39,865 nt of DNA from an uncultured Ruminococcus sp. (lineage in GTDB: Bacteria; Bacillota; Clostridia; Oscillospirales; Acutalibacteraceae): the NCBI GenBank assembly GCA_902776185.1, contig CACYPH010000016.1:1-39865 (forward strand). Direction: 5' to 3'. Positions 1-8,512 of the stretch are shown here, in pieces; position 1 is the first letter of the stretch; every line of letters begins with the position of its first letter. The notes under the pieces were generated by a model. The model saw nothing but the letters and a program-made list of their open reading frames with translations, searched no databases and was not told where the DNA came from. Made by a program: the position numbers and the translations under genes.

Positions 1-1
1 C

Positions 2-310
2 CTCGGCTTCAACATCGAGGCGACCGATCTGACTGCGAAGGTCATGCGCGAGCACGGCATCAAGACGAGAACGCTCAAGAAGATCTCTGAGGGCTCTACT
101 CAGATCCTCGACGCGATCCGTGCGGGCTATGTCAGCTACGTTATCAACACGCGTGCGATCATGTCGGGCGTTCACTACGAGGACGGCACGGCGATCCGTC
201 AGACCGCTGTTGAAAACGGCGTAACGATCTTTACCTCGCTGGATACCGTCAGAGTATTGCTCGACGTACTCGAGGAAACGACATTAACGATTTCTACGAT
301 TGATGCTTGA
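2..310 (+). CDS. carB: Carbamoyl-phosphate synthase large subunit, C-terminal fragment
   Basis: Partial gene: the reading frame is open from the window edge and codes for about 102 residues before TGA. It matches the end of the large subunit of carbamoyl-phosphate synthase, the MGS-like allosteric domain that follows the two ATP-grasp synthetase halves. Visible features are the SEGSTQILDAIRAGYVSYVINT stretch (residues about 30-51 of the fragment) and a closing segment of the kind FTSLDTVRVLLDVL. The enzyme makes carbamoyl phosphate from glutamine, bicarbonate and ATP. Lying upstream of pyrK, pyrD and pyrB, it is most likely the pyrimidine-operon copy. The catalytic part is outside the window, so the call rests on the C-terminal domain and context. 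Confidence 0.88.
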   Translation, partial: LGFNIEATDLTAKVMREHGIKTRTLKKISEGSTQILDAIRAGYVSYVINTRAIMSGVHYEDGTAIRQTAVENGVTIFTSLDTVRVLLDVLEETTLTISTIDA

Positions 311-313
311 TCT

Positions 314-377
314 CAGTTAGGAGTTAGGAATTAGGAGTTAGGAGTTAGGAGCTTTGGGCGGGACACCCGCACCCGAT
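314..377. repeat. Heptamer repeat element 1 (carB-pyrK gap)
   Basis: Five tandem heptamers (AGTTAGG, one of them AATTAGG) occupy 315-349. A GC-rich core with the hairpin GCGGG-ACA-CCCGC follows, ending in CACCCGAT at 377. The same core is seen at 19871-19892 and, in altered form, at 6853-6877. No inverted right arm is visible; pyrK starts 6 bases downstream. This is one of seven related elements in the window. Confidence 0.8.
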
Positions 378-383
378 CGAAAT

Positions 384-1118
384 ATGAAGGATACTGTATT
401 TAAGATTATTGAGAACAACAGAATAGCGAAGAATGTATATCGGATGTGTCTTGAGGGTGATGTTTCCGCCATCAGGAATCCCGGGGAATTCATCAACATC
501 CGGCTCGAGGGATTCTACCTGCGCCGCCCGATCTCCGTTTATGATGTGAGCGATACGACGGTTACGATCATTTACAAGGTCGTCGGCAAGGGCACAGAGG
601 CGATGAGCCGCATGACGGTCGGCGAAGAATTGCAGATCCTGACGGGACTGGGCAACGGCTACGACCTGAGCCTGTCGGGCGATAAGCCGCTTTTGATCGG
701 CGGCGGCGTCGGCGTTCCTCCGATGTATCTGCTCGCAAAACGTCTGCTCGCACAGGGCAAGGTTGTCCGGGTGATCCTCGGCTTCAATACCGAGGACGAG
801 GTTTTCGGCGAGGAGGAATTCAAGGCGATCGGATGCAGCGTAACCGTGACGACCGTCGACGGCTCGCGCGGGGTGAAAGGCTTTGTCACCGACGCGCTGC
901 CCGAAAACTACACCTACTTCTATACCTGCGGACCTGAGCCGATGCTCAAGGCGGTCTACAACGCGACCGATACCTCGGGTCAGTTCAGCTTTGAGGAGCG
1001 AATGGGATGCGGCTTCGGCGCCTGCATGGGCTGCAGCTGCAAGACGATCACCGGCTACAAGCGGATCTGCAAGGACGGTCCGGTGCTGAAAAAGGAGGAG
1101 ATCTTATGGGAGAAATGA
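384..1118 (+). CDS. pyrK: Dihydroorotate dehydrogenase electron transfer subunit
   Basis: Codes for 244 residues. PyrK carries FAD and a [2Fe-2S] cluster and passes electrons from the class 1B dihydroorotate dehydrogenase PyrD to NAD+. The N-terminal FAD-binding barrel shows the LRRPISVYDV motif, the middle shows the nucleotide-binding GGGVGVPPMYLLAKRL, and the C-terminal cluster ligands appear as C209-x4-C214-x2-C217-x11-C229. The ATG at 384 is chosen because homologous sequence begins there. A TTG at 354 would translate the upstream repeat element (GGTPAPDRN) and is rejected. No good ribosome binding site precedes 384. The end overlaps pyrD by 13 bases, which suits translational coupling of two subunits of one enzyme. 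Confidence 0.95.
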   Translation: MKDTVFKIIENNRIAKNVYRMCLEGDVSAIRNPGEFINIRLEGFYLRRPISVYDVSDTTVTIIYKVVGKGTEAMSRMTVGEELQILTGLGNGYDLSLSGDKPLLIGGGVGVPPMYLLAKRLLAQGKVVRVILGFNTEDEVFGEEEFKAIGCSVTVTTVDGSRGVKGFVTDALPENYTYFYTCGPEPMLKAVYNATDTSGQFSFEERMGCGFGACMGCSCKTITGYKRICKDGPVLKKEEILWEK

Positions 1119-2023
1119 AAGTCAATCTCTGCGGGATCACCCTTGATAACCCCGTGATCCCCGCCTCCGGCACGTTCGGCTACGGCTACGAATTCGCCGA
1201 GCTGTACGATATCAACATTCTCGGCACGTTTTCCTTTAAAGGGACGACAAAGGATGCACGCTTCGGCAATCCTACCCCGCGCATCGCGGAATGCACGGCT
1301 GGTATGATCAACGCCGTCGGACTGCAGAATCCCGGCGTCGACAAGGTTATCGGCGAGGAATTGCCTAAATTGAAGAAATGCTTTCACAAGCCTGTGATGG
1401 CAAATGTCAGCGGCTTTGCCGTCGAGGATTACGCCTACACCTGTGGAAAGCTCGATAAAGAAGAACAGGTCGGGTGGCTGGAGGTCAACGTCAGCTGTCC
1501 GAATGTTCACGGCGGCGGAATGAGCTTCGGAACGAATCCCGACGCCGCCGCAGAGGTCACAAGGGCGGTCAAGGCGGTGACGACAAAACCGGTCATCGTC
1601 AAATTAAGCCCGAACGTTACGGATATCGTCAGCATCGCGAAAGCCTGTGAGGACGCGGGCGCGGACGGCATCAGCCTGATCAACACGATGCTGGGGATGC
1701 GGATCGAGCTGAAAACCCGCAAGCCGATCATTGCGAACACGATGGGCGGATTCTCCGGACCGGCGATCTTCCCGGTCGCGCTGAGGATGGTCTATCAGGT
1801 GGCGCACGCGGTGAAGATCCCCGTTGTCGGGATGGGCGGCGTGAGTACCGCTGAGGACGTGATCGAAATGATGCTCGCCGGCGCAACGGCTGTTGAGGTC
1901 GGCGCGGCGAATCTCGTGAATCCGTACGCGAGCAAGGAGATCGTCGAAAATCTGCCGGCGGTCATGGAACAATACGGAATCAAGAATTTGAGCGAAATTA
2001 TCGGAGGGGTGAAGAATGGGTAA
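1106..2023 (+). CDS. pyrD: Dihydroorotate dehydrogenase, class 1B catalytic subunit
   Basis: Codes for 305 residues, the usual length for class 1B. It oxidises dihydroorotate to orotate using FMN in a TIM barrel. The active-site motif [11 protein letters not shown] places the catalytic cysteine at residue 131, as expected for class 1 enzymes; class 2 has serine. The FMN-binding segments GMGGV and [13 protein letters not shown] are present near the C-terminus. The start at 1106 has an AAAGGAGGAG site eight bases upstream and lies inside the end of pyrK. An upstream in-frame ATG at 1007 would add 33 residues that are out-of-frame pyrK sequence. The adjoining pyrK makes the NAD+-linked heterotetramer the natural prediction. 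Confidence 0.96.
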   Translation: MGEMKVNLCGITLDNPVIPASGTFGYGYEFAELYDINILGTFSFKGTTKDARFGNPTPRIAECTAGMINAVGLQNPGVDKVIGEELPKLKKCFHKPVMANVSGFAVEDYAYTCGKLDKEEQVGWLEVNVSCPNVHGGGMSFGTNPDAAAEVTRAVKAVTTKPVIVKLSPNVTDIVSIAKACEDAGADGISLINTMLGMRIELKTRKPIIANTMGGFSGPAIFPVALRMVYQVAHAVKIPVVGMGGVSTAEDVIEMMLAGATAVEVGAANLVNPYASKEIVENLPAVMEQYGIKNLSEIIGGVKNG

Positions 2024-2723
2024 GGATGTTATCGTAGCCTGCGATTTTTCGAGCGCAGCGGCTACCTTTGAATTCCTCGACAAGTTCAAGAACGAGGACA
2101 GAAAACCGTTTGTCAAGATCGGCATGGAGCTTTACTATGCCGAGGGACCGTCGATCGTGCGGGAAATCAAGAACAGAGGGCATCAGATCTTTCTGGATCT
2201 GAAGCTGCACGATATCCCGAATACCGTCAAAAAGGCGATGGCTGTCCTGTCGAACCTCGATGTGGACATCACCAATCTGCACGCGGGCGGCACCAAGGCG
2301 ATGATGAAAGCAGCTTTGGAGGGCCTGACCAGAGCTGACGGCACGCGTCCCCTGCTGATCGCGGTGACGCAGCTGACGTCGACCGATCAACAGGCGATGG
2401 AAAACGATCTGCTGATCAAAGAACCGATCGACGAGGTCGTGATGCACTACGCAAAATGCGCTGAGGAAAGCGGGCTGGACGGCGTCGTCTGCTCGCCGCT
2501 GGAAGCCGGCAAGGTGCATGATACCTGCGGCAAGGACTTTTTGACGATCACGCCCGGCGTTCGCTTTGCGGACGGCGAGGTCGGCGATCAAAAGCGCGTG
2601 ATGACCCCCGCCGCGGCAAAGGAGATCGGCTCGGACTACATCGTCGTCGGACGCCCGATCACCCAGGCGGACGATCCGGTCGCGGCTTACAGAAGATGCG
2701 TTGCTGAGTTTGTAGATTAAGGA
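2016..2723 (+). CDS. pyrF: Orotidine 5'-phosphate decarboxylase
   Basis: A protein of about 234 residues catalysing the last step to UMP, decarboxylation of OMP. The signature [11 protein letters not shown] lies at residues 61-71, giving the catalytic Asp61-Lys63-Asp66 set of this cofactor-free TIM-barrel enzyme. The phosphate-binding [15 protein letters not shown] motif is near the C-terminus. The start codon overlaps the pyrD stop (ATGGGTAA), and GGAGGGG lies just upstream, so the start is well supported. Length and motif spacing fit the short bacterial form (B. subtilis type). pyrE follows after a short gap. Confidence 0.96.
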
Positions 2724-2732
2724 GAGAAAAAT

Positions 2733-3377
2733 ATGGATCTGAATGTGAAAATCGCGAAGGATTTATTGAAGATAAAGGCGGTGTTTTTCCGCCCCGAAGA
2801 GCCCTTTACATGGGCGAGCGGGATCAAAAGTCCCGTTTACTGCGACAACCGTCTGACGCTCAGCGACCCTGAGGTGCGCATGGACGTCGAGAGCGGTCTC
2901 GCAGAATTGATCAAGGAAAACTATCCCGAGGTCGAGGTGCTGATGGGTACCTCCACCGCCGGTATCGCCCACGCGGCGATCACCGCTCACCTGATGGGTC
3001 TGCCAATGGGCTATGTCCGCTCCGGTCACAAGGATCACGGCAGACAGAACCAGATCGAGGGCAGACTTGAAAAGGGTCAGAAGGTCGTCGTGGTCGAGGA
3101 TCTGATCTCGACCGGCGGCTCGGTACTCGAGGTCGTCGACGTCCTCAGAGAAGCGGGCGCAGAGGTGCTGGGCATCGTGTCGATCTTCACCTACGGAATG
3201 CAGAAGGGTCTCGATCGACTTGCTGCTGCGGATGTGAAGAATATCAGCCTGACGAACTTTGACGTCATCGCCGAGGTCGCCGCCGAGGACGGCTATATCA
3301 AGAAAGAGGATGTAGAGCGGCTCATTCAGTTCCGCAACAATCCCTCTGACGAAAGCTGGATCGGAGGCAAGGCATGA
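2733..3377 (+). CDS. pyrE: Orotate phosphoribosyltransferase
   Basis: Codes for 214 residues. It joins orotate to PRPP to give OMP, the substrate of PyrF encoded just upstream. The PRPP-binding motif [13 protein letters not shown] is at residues 118-130. The flexible catalytic loop, [17 protein letters not shown], is at about 94-110 with Lys100 and His102. GGAGAGAAAAAT precedes the ATG. The stop overlaps the start of pyrB (ATGA), so the two are probably translationally coupled. Confidence 0.96.
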   Translation: MDLNVKIAKDLLKIKAVFFRPEEPFTWASGIKSPVYCDNRLTLSDPEVRMDVESGLAELIKENYPEVEVLMGTSTAGIAHAAITAHLMGLPMGYVRSGHKDHGRQNQIEGRLEKGQKVVVVEDLISTGGSVLEVVDVLREAGAEVLGIVSIFTYGMQKGLDRLAAADVKNISLTNFDVIAEVAAEDGYIKKEDVERLIQFRNNPSDESWIGGKA

Positions 3378-4297
3378 GATCGGTCATCGACGTACTCGAC
3401 CTGAGTACAACGGAGCTCGATGAGCTGATCGGCGTTGCGAACGATATCATCGATCACCCCGAAAACTATCGGGAAGTTTGTAAATATAAGAAGCTCGCGA
3501 CGCTGTTCTTTGAGCCGTCCACCAGAACGAGGATGAGCTTTGAGGCGGCGATGTACGAGCTGGGCGGACAGGTCATCTCGATGAGCTCGGCGGGCGCATC
3601 GTCCGCGGCTAAGGGCGAATCGGTCGCCGATACCGCCAAGACGGTCTCGTGCTATGCGGACATCATTGCGATGCGACACCCGAAAGAGGGCGCGGCTTTA
3701 GTTGCAGCCCGTGCGGCAAAGATCCCGGTCATCAACGCGGGCGACGGCGGTCACTGTCACCCGACCCAGACGCTGGCGGATCTTTTGACCATCTATCGTG
3801 AGAAAGGAAGTTTCAGCAACCTGACCATCGGTCTCTGCGGCGACTTAAAATTCGGCAGGACCGTGCATTCGCTGATCAACGCGATGTCGCGGTACGATAA
3901 TAACAAATTTGTACTTATTTCTCCTGAGGAATTAAAAGTTCCGAGCTACGTCAAGCGCGACGTGCTCAAAGCGAAGCGCATCCCCTATATCCAGACGACC
4001 GATCTGCTCGGCGCGATGCCCGATCTCGATATCCTCTATATGACGCGCGTGCAGAGGGAGCGGTTCTTTAACGAAGAGGATTACCTGCGGCTCAAGGACA
4101 GCTACATCCTCACCCCCGAAAAGCTGAAAAACGCGAAATCGGATCTGAGCATCATGCATCCGCTGCCGAGAGTCAACGAGATCTCTGTCGCGATCGACGA
4201 CGATCCGAGGGCGTGCTATTTCAAGCAGGTCTTAAACGGTAAATATATGCGCATGGCGCTGATCTTGAAGCTGTTGAAGGAGGCGGACAGACTGTGA
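3374..4297 (+). CDS. pyrB: Aspartate carbamoyltransferase catalytic subunit
   Basis: Codes for 307 residues, typical of ATCase catalytic chains. It condenses carbamoyl phosphate with aspartate, the committed step of pyrimidine synthesis. The carbamoyl-phosphate motif [12 protein letters not shown] has STRTR at residues 49-53. HPTQ at 129-132 and HPLPR at 262-266 are the other phosphate- and substrate-binding motifs. The gene overlaps pyrE at its start by four bases and pyrI at its end by four. The presence of pyrI means the holoenzyme is probably the regulated catalytic/regulatory complex known from E. coli, rather than the free trimer of B. subtilis. Confidence 0.97.
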   Translation: MRSVIDVLDLSTTELDELIGVANDIIDHPENYREVCKYKKLATLFFEPSTRTRMSFEAAMYELGGQVISMSSAGASSAAKGESVADTAKTVSCYADIIAMRHPKEGAALVAARAAKIPVINAGDGGHCHPTQTLADLLTIYREKGSFSNLTIGLCGDLKFGRTVHSLINAMSRYDNNKFVLISPEELKVPSYVKRDVLKAKRIPYIQTTDLLGAMPDLDILYMTRVQRERFFNEEDYLRLKDSYILTPEKLKNAKSDLSIMHPLPRVNEISVAIDDDPRACYFKQVLNGKYMRMALILKLLKEADRL

Positions 4298-4719
4298 ATA
4301 TCGATTCCATCCAGAACGGCATCGTGATCGACCATATCACCGCCGGCAAGGGCATGAAGCTCTATGAGCTGTTGAACCTTGACGAGCTGGACTGCTCGGT
4401 CGCGATCATCAAGAACGTCACCAGTAAGAAGATGGGGAAGAAGGATATCATCAAGGTGGACGCCGATATCCCGGTGAACATCGACGTCATCGGCTATATC
4501 GACCCCGGCGCGACCGTCAACATCATCAAAAACGGTATCCGCGCCGAGAAGATGAATATCCAGATGCCCGCGATACTGACGAACGTCATCAAATGCAAAA
4601 ATCCCCGTTGTATCACGACGACGGAACAGGAGCTCGACCATGTGTTCAAGCTCGCCGATAAAGAGAACAAGGTGTACCGCTGTGTATACTGTGAAACTAA
4701 GGAAGAGAGGGTTATATAA
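4294..4719 (+). CDS. pyrI: Aspartate carbamoyltransferase regulatory subunit
   Basis: Codes for 141 residues starting at GTG 4294, which overlaps the pyrB stop; AAGGAGG lies nine bases upstream. PyrI binds nucleotide effectors in its N-terminal domain and holds the catalytic chains through a C-terminal zinc domain. The four zinc cysteines are visible as C101-x4-C106 and C130-x2-C133. Expected behaviour by family is feedback control by CTP/UTP and ATP; this is known for the E. coli protein and inferred here. The stop codon is followed immediately by the guaB ATG. Confidence 0.95.
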   Translation: MNIDSIQNGIVIDHITAGKGMKLYELLNLDELDCSVAIIKNVTSKKMGKKDIIKVDADIPVNIDVIGYIDPGATVNIIKNGIRAEKMNIQMPAILTNVIKCKNPRCITTTEQELDHVFKLADKENKVYRCVYCETKEERVI

Positions 4720-6225
4720 ATGGCAACCTTTATTAATGAACCTGCCCATACTTTTAACGAATATCTGCTGATCCCGGGATACTCCTCGAGCGAGTGTATC
4801 CCCGCGAATGTGACGCTGAAAACACCCCTTGTCAAGTACAAAAAGGGCGAAGATCCGGCGATCACCATGAATATCCCGCTGGTGTCTGCAATCATGCAGG
4901 CGGTGTCCGGCGACAAGCTGGCAGTCGCACTGGCGACACAGGGCGGCGTGAGCTTCATCTACGGCTCACAGAGCGTTGAGGACGAGGCGGCGATGGTAAA
5001 GCGTGCCAAGAGCTATAAGGCGGGCTTTGTCAAGAGCGACAGCAATATCCGTCCCGATGCAACTCTGGCAGACGTCATGGAGATTACCGCACGTACCGGC
5101 CACTCGACCTTAGCGGTCACCGAGGACGGCTCGTCCGAGGGCAAGCTGCTGGGCGTTGTCACCAGCCGTGACTATCGTATCAGCCGTATGGACAGAAGCG
5201 AAAAGGTCGAGACCTTTATGACGCCCTTTGAAAAGCTGATCTACGCTTACGAGGGGATCACCCTCAGTGAAGCGAACGATATCATCTGGGACCACAAGCT
5301 CAATTCCCTGCCGATCATCACCAAGGACGGCAAGTTCTGCTACTTTGTATTCCGCAAGGACTACGAAGCGCATAAGGCGAATCCGAACGAGCTGCTCGAC
5401 GCACACAAGAGATATGTTGTCGGCGCAGGTATCAACACCCGCGACTATGCCGAGCGTGTGCCCGCGCTGATCGAGGCGGGAGCGGATGTGCTGTGCATCG
5501 ACTCATCCGAGGGCTTCTCCGAGTGGCAGAAGCTGACCATCGACTGGATCCGCGAGCATTACGGCGACAGCGTCAAGGTCGGCGCGGGCAACGTCGTCGA
5601 CGCAGAGGGCTTCCGATTCCTCGCCGAGAGCGGCGCTGACTTTATCAAGGTCGGTATCGGCGGCGGTTCGATCTGCATCACCCGCGAGACCAAGGGTATC
5701 GGACGCGGTCAGGCGACTGCGCTGATCGAGGTCTGTGCGGAGAGAGATAAGTATTTTGAGGAAACAGGCGTATATATCCCCGTCTGCTCCGACGGCGGCA
5801 TCGTTTACGACCACCATATCACGCTCGCGCTGGCGATGGGCGCAGACTTCATCATGCTGGGCAGATACTTCGCCCGCTTCGATGAAAGCCCGTCCAACAA
5901 GGTTTCGATCAACGGTACTTACTATAAGGAGTACTGGGGCGAGGGCTCACAGAGAGCGCGCAACTGGCAGCGCTATGACCTCGGCGGCGATAAGAAGCTG
6001 AGCTTTGAAGAGGGCGTTGATTCACTCGTACCGTATGCGGGTCCGTTGAAGGACAACGTTGCGCTGTCGCTGTCAAAGGTCAAGTCGACCATGTGCAACT
6101 GCGGCGCGCTGACCATCCGTGAATTACAGCAGAAGGCGAAGCTGACGCTGGTATCCGCGACCTCGATCGTAGAGGGCGGCGCACACGACGTTATCCAGAA
6201 GGATAAAAGCTCGGCGATGAAGTGA
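4720..6225 (+). CDS. guaB: Inosine-5'-monophosphate dehydrogenase (T. foetus-type)
   Basis: Codes for 501 residues. It oxidises IMP to XMP with NAD+, the first step towards GMP. The barrel is interrupted by a CBS-domain pair (about residues 105-220). The active-site loop reads [17 protein letters not shown] with catalytic Cys319, in place of the common bacterial GPGSICTTR. The flap carries Arg418-Tyr419 in NWQRYDLGG. From memory, these positions and most of the surrounding sequence match the Tritrichomonas foetus enzyme, so this belongs to that clade. It starts directly after the pyrI stop with GGAAGAGAGG upstream, so it appears to be the last gene of the pyrimidine operon. A heptamer repeat element follows the stop. 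Confidence 0.94.
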   Translation: MATFINEPAHTFNEYLLIPGYSSSECIPANVTLKTPLVKYKKGEDPAITMNIPLVSAIMQAVSGDKLAVALATQGGVSFIYGSQSVEDEAAMVKRAKSYKAGFVKSDSNIRPDATLADVMEITARTGHSTLAVTEDGSSEGKLLGVVTSRDYRISRMDRSEKVETFMTPFEKLIYAYEGITLSEANDIIWDHKLNSLPIITKDGKFCYFVFRKDYEAHKANPNELLDAHKRYVVGAGINTRDYAERVPALIEAGADVLCIDSSEGFSEWQKLTIDWIREHYGDSVKVGAGNVVDAEGFRFLAESGADFIKVGIGGGSICITRETKGIGRGQATALIEVCAERDKYFEETGVYIPVCSDGGIVYDHHITLALAMGADFIMLGRYFARFDESPSNKVSINGTYYKEYWGEGSQRARNWQRYDLGGDKKLSFEEGVDSLVPYAGPLKDNVALSLSKVKSTMCNCGALTIRELQQKAKLTLVSATSIVEGGAHDVIQKDKSSAMK

Positions 6226-6294
6226 GATTAGTCGGTAGTTGGTAGTCGTTAGTGAGTGTAGTGCCTGCGGCGCTATCGGGTGACCAGCGGTCAC
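6226..6294. repeat. Heptamer repeat element 2 (guaB-purE gap)
   Basis: Four heptamers (TTAGTCG, GTAGTTG, GTAGTCG, TTAGTGA) fill 6228-6255. The core TAGTGCCTGCGGCGCTATC follows, then the hairpin GTGACC-AGC-GGTCAC at 6280-6294. The first two heptamers and the TAGTGCCTGCGGCGC core recur after the cyclase gene at 35901-35953. No inverted right arm is visible. The remaining bases up to 6336 hold the purE ribosome binding site (TTGGAGGAAAC). Confidence 0.75.
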
Positions 6295-6336
6295 GAGGGA
6301 GGAGCAAGCTTCTCCGCTACAGATTTGGAGGAAACA

Positions 6337-6825
6337 ATGAAAAAAATAGCGATCATTATGGGGTCGGACAGCGATCTGCCGATCGCCAAAAAGGCGGCAG
6401 ATATGCTGAAGACCCTTGATATTCCGTTCGAAGCGCACGTTTACTCGGCGCACAGAACACCGTTCGAAGCGCGGGACTTTGCGCTGAATGCGCGCGGGCG
6501 CGGCTTCGGCGCGATCATCGCCTTTGCCGGCATGGCGGCGCATCTGGCAGGCGCTCTGGCGGCGAACACCACGATCCCGGTCATCGGCGTACCGTGTAAG
6601 GGCGGCGCTCAGGACGGCATGGACGCACTGCTCGCGACCGTGCAGATGCCGACGGGCATCCCGGTGGCAACGGTTGCTCTGAACGGCGGCGCAAATGCGG
6701 CGCTGCTCGCGGCGCAGATCATCGCCGTTGAAGATAAGGCGCTTGCCGAGAAGCTCGACAATAAGCGCAAGTCCGACGCCGCGGCGGTATTGGAGAAAGA
6801 TAAAGGGATTATGGAAAGGCTGTAA
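6337..6825 (+). CDS. purE: 5-(carboxyamino)imidazole ribonucleotide mutase
   Basis: Codes for 162 residues, the usual size for class I PurE. The enzyme moves the carboxylate of N5-CAIR to C4 of the imidazole ring to give CAIR. The N-terminal GSDSDLP motif and YSAHRTP carry the substrate-binding and catalytic histidine regions. AGMAAHLAG and [24 protein letters not shown] resemble class I enzymes more than the class II AIR carboxylases. The start is set by GGAGG seven bases upstream; the longer frame from 6280 would translate the repeat region. purK, the usual partner making N5-CAIR, is not in the window, so the class I assignment is by sequence only. Confidence 0.92.
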   Translation: MKKIAIIMGSDSDLPIAKKAADMLKTLDIPFEAHVYSAHRTPFEARDFALNARGRGFGAIIAFAGMAAHLAGALAANTTIPVIGVPCKGGAQDGMDALLATVQMPTGIPVATVALNGGANAALLAAQIIAVEDKALAEKLDNKRKSDAAAVLEKDKGIMERL

Positions 6826-6940
6826 GAGTTAGGAATTAGGAGTTAGGAGTTGACGGCGGGCAGTGCCCACACCCGATTTCTATATGTTTCAAAACGCGTC
6901 GGCGTTTCCCTTAACTCCTCACTCCTCACTCCTCACTGAT
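6826..6940. repeat. Heptamer repeat element 3 with inverted arms (purE-purF gap)
   Basis: The left arm (6827-6854) has heptamers AGTTAGG, AATTAGG, AGTTAGG and AGTTGAC. The right arm (6913-6940) has AACTCCT, CACTCCT, CACTCCT and CACTGAT, which is the same kind of unit on the opposite strand. Between them is a core GGCGGGCAGTGCCCACACC followed by CGAT, related to elements 1 and 5. This is one of the most complete copies. The purF ribosome binding site (ATGGAGGT) begins just after it. Confidence 0.8.
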
Positions 6941-6958
6941 AATGGAGGTATATGAACT

Positions 6959-8383
6959 ATGGGAGGTTTTTTCGGGATAGCATCGCATGAGGACTGCATG
7001 ATGGATGTATTCTTCGGCGTTGACTATCATTCACACCTCGGTACACGCCGCGGAGGTATGGCGGCGTATGACAAAGAAATCGGACTGCAGCGCAAGATCC
7101 ATAACATTGAGAATGCGCCGTTCCGTACCAAATTTGAGCGTATTTTTGATGAGATGAGCGGTACGTCTGTCATCGGCGTGATCTCTGACAGCGATCCCCA
7201 GCCGATGCTGATCCGCTCGCATCTCGGTACCTATGCGATCTGCAACGTCGGTATCATCAACAACGCCGACGAGCTGATCGAAACATATTTTCAGTCTTCC
7301 GGCGGTCACTTTGACGCGATGACCGGCGGCAGGATCAATTCCACCGAGCTGCTCGCGGCGCTGATCGACCAGAAGGGCGATTTTGTCGAGGGCATCAAGT
7401 TCGCGCAGGACGTCATCGACGGCACTGCCTCGGTGCTGATCTTAAAGGACGACGGTTCGATCGTCGCCGCCCGCGACAAGGTCGGCAGACTGCCGGTCGT
7501 CATCGGTAAGGGCGAGAGCGGCTTTGCCGTATCGTTCGAGAATTTTGCGTATCAGAAGCTCGGTTATGAGGACTACAAGGAATTAGGGCCCGGCGAGATC
7601 GTCGAGCTGACGCCCGACGGCTGTACCACCATGCGCGAGCCGCTGAAGAAAAAGCGGATCTGCTCCTTCCTTTGGAGCTACTACGGCTATCCGACCTCTA
7701 CCTATGAGGGCGTGAATGTTGAGGCGATGCGCTATATCAACGGACGCATCATGGCGGATAACGATAAGGAGAATCTCGGCGACCTCGATATCGACTATGT
7801 CGGCGGTGTGCCGGATTCGGGTACGCCCCATGCAATCGGTTATGCGAACCAGAGCCATAAGCCCTTTGCGCGCGCATTTATCAAATATACGCCGACCTGG
7901 TCGCGCTCGTTCATGCCCGCGCGTCAGACCGACCGCAACAAGATCGCGAAGATGAAGCAGATCCCGGTTTACGATCTGATCAAGGACAAGAATCTGCTGT
8001 TCGTGGACGACAGCATCGTCCGCGGCACACAGCTCAGAGAAACCGTCGAGTTCCTCTATGAGAACGGTGCAAAGAGCGTGCATATGCGCTCTGCCTGCCC
8101 GCCGATCATGTTCGGCTGTAAGTTCCTCAACTTCTCGCGCTCGACCTCCGATATGGAGCTGATCGCGCGCAGGGTCATCATGGAGCTCGAGGGCGAAGAG
8201 GGCTTTAATCATATCAAAGAATATTCCGACGGCTCGACCGAGCGCGGCAAGAACCTGAGAAAGACCATCTGCGAAAAGCTGAAATTCGCTTCATTGGATT
8301 TCCAGTCGCTCGACGGCATCATCGAGGCGATCGGCATGGATAAAAACGACCTTTGTACCTATTGCTGGGACGGAGAGGAATAA
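6959..8383 (+). CDS. purF: Amidophosphoribosyltransferase (PurF) lacking the glutaminase site
   Basis: Codes for 474 residues. PurF makes phosphoribosylamine from PRPP, the committed step of purine synthesis. The PRPP motif LLFVDDSIVRGTQ (346-358) is intact, and cysteines matching the [4Fe-4S] ligands of the B. subtilis enzyme are visible at C235, C387, C466 and C469. The N-terminal Ntn glutaminase domain is present by length but its active site is gone: the protein starts MGGFFG where active enzymes have a nucleophile cysteine (CGxxG), the GHVRYAT motif is GVISDSDPQP, the oxyanion HNG is NVG, and SSDTE is INSTE. I infer use of free ammonia or of another glutaminase. GGAGG lies 10 bases upstream. 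An overlapping ATG at 6952 opens only 12 codons. Confidence 0.88.
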   Translation: MGGFFGIASHEDCMMDVFFGVDYHSHLGTRRGGMAAYDKEIGLQRKIHNIENAPFRTKFERIFDEMSGTSVIGVISDSDPQPMLIRSHLGTYAICNVGIINNADELIETYFQSSGGHFDAMTGGRINSTELLAALIDQKGDFVEGIKFAQDVIDGTASVLILKDDGSIVAARDKVGRLPVVIGKGESGFAVSFENFAYQKLGYEDYKELGPGEIVELTPDGCTTMREPLKKKRICSFLWSYYGYPTSTYEGVNVEAMRYINGRIMADNDKENLGDLDIDYVGGVPDSGTPHAIGYANQSHKPFARAFIKYTPTWSRSFMPARQTDRNKIAKMKQIPVYDLIKDKNLLFVDDSIVRGTQLRETVEFLYENGAKSVHMRSACPPIMFGCKFLNFSRSTSDMELIARRVIMELEGEEGFNHIKEYSDGSTERGKNLRKTICEKLKFASLDFQSLDGIIEAIGMDKNDLCTYCWDGEE

Positions 8384-8512
8384 CGCTTGCGTTTTTTCTC
8401 CGCCTATTGAAAAGCCTTTGCTTTTCTGGGCGTCATCAACGGCGGGTCAATCGTTACTCAGCACGACTATTTCATATGAATGCTCTTTGAAATGAGCAGA
8501 AAGGCAGATAAT
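8384..8512. other. purF-purM spacer with two small hairpins
   Basis: This 129-base spacer breaks the otherwise tight gene packing. AACG-CTTG-CGTT at 8382-8393 is followed by more T residues and could act as a weak terminator. GAAAAGC-CTTT-GCTTTTC at 8409-8426 is a clean 7-bp stem. No heptamer repeat and no clear promoter is seen. The purM binding site is a weak AGAAAGG. Confidence 0.45.

Noticed and set aside
315-349. Heptamer arrays as a CRISPR array
   Set aside because: The unit is only 7 bases with no unique spacers between repeats, and no cas gene is present.
354-383. TTG start for pyrK at 354
   Set aside because: It would translate the repeat core, and homologous PyrK sequence begins at the ATG at 384.
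6952-6990. A 12-codon upstream ORF (ATG at 6952) as a purF leader peptide
   Set aside because: It overlaps the purF start in another frame and is short; the binding site is too close. No sign of an attenuator follows.
6959-8383. purF as a pseudogene
   Set aside because: The frame is intact over 474 codons, with PRPP and cluster motifs conserved; only the glutaminase residues are changed, which points to selection rather than decay.
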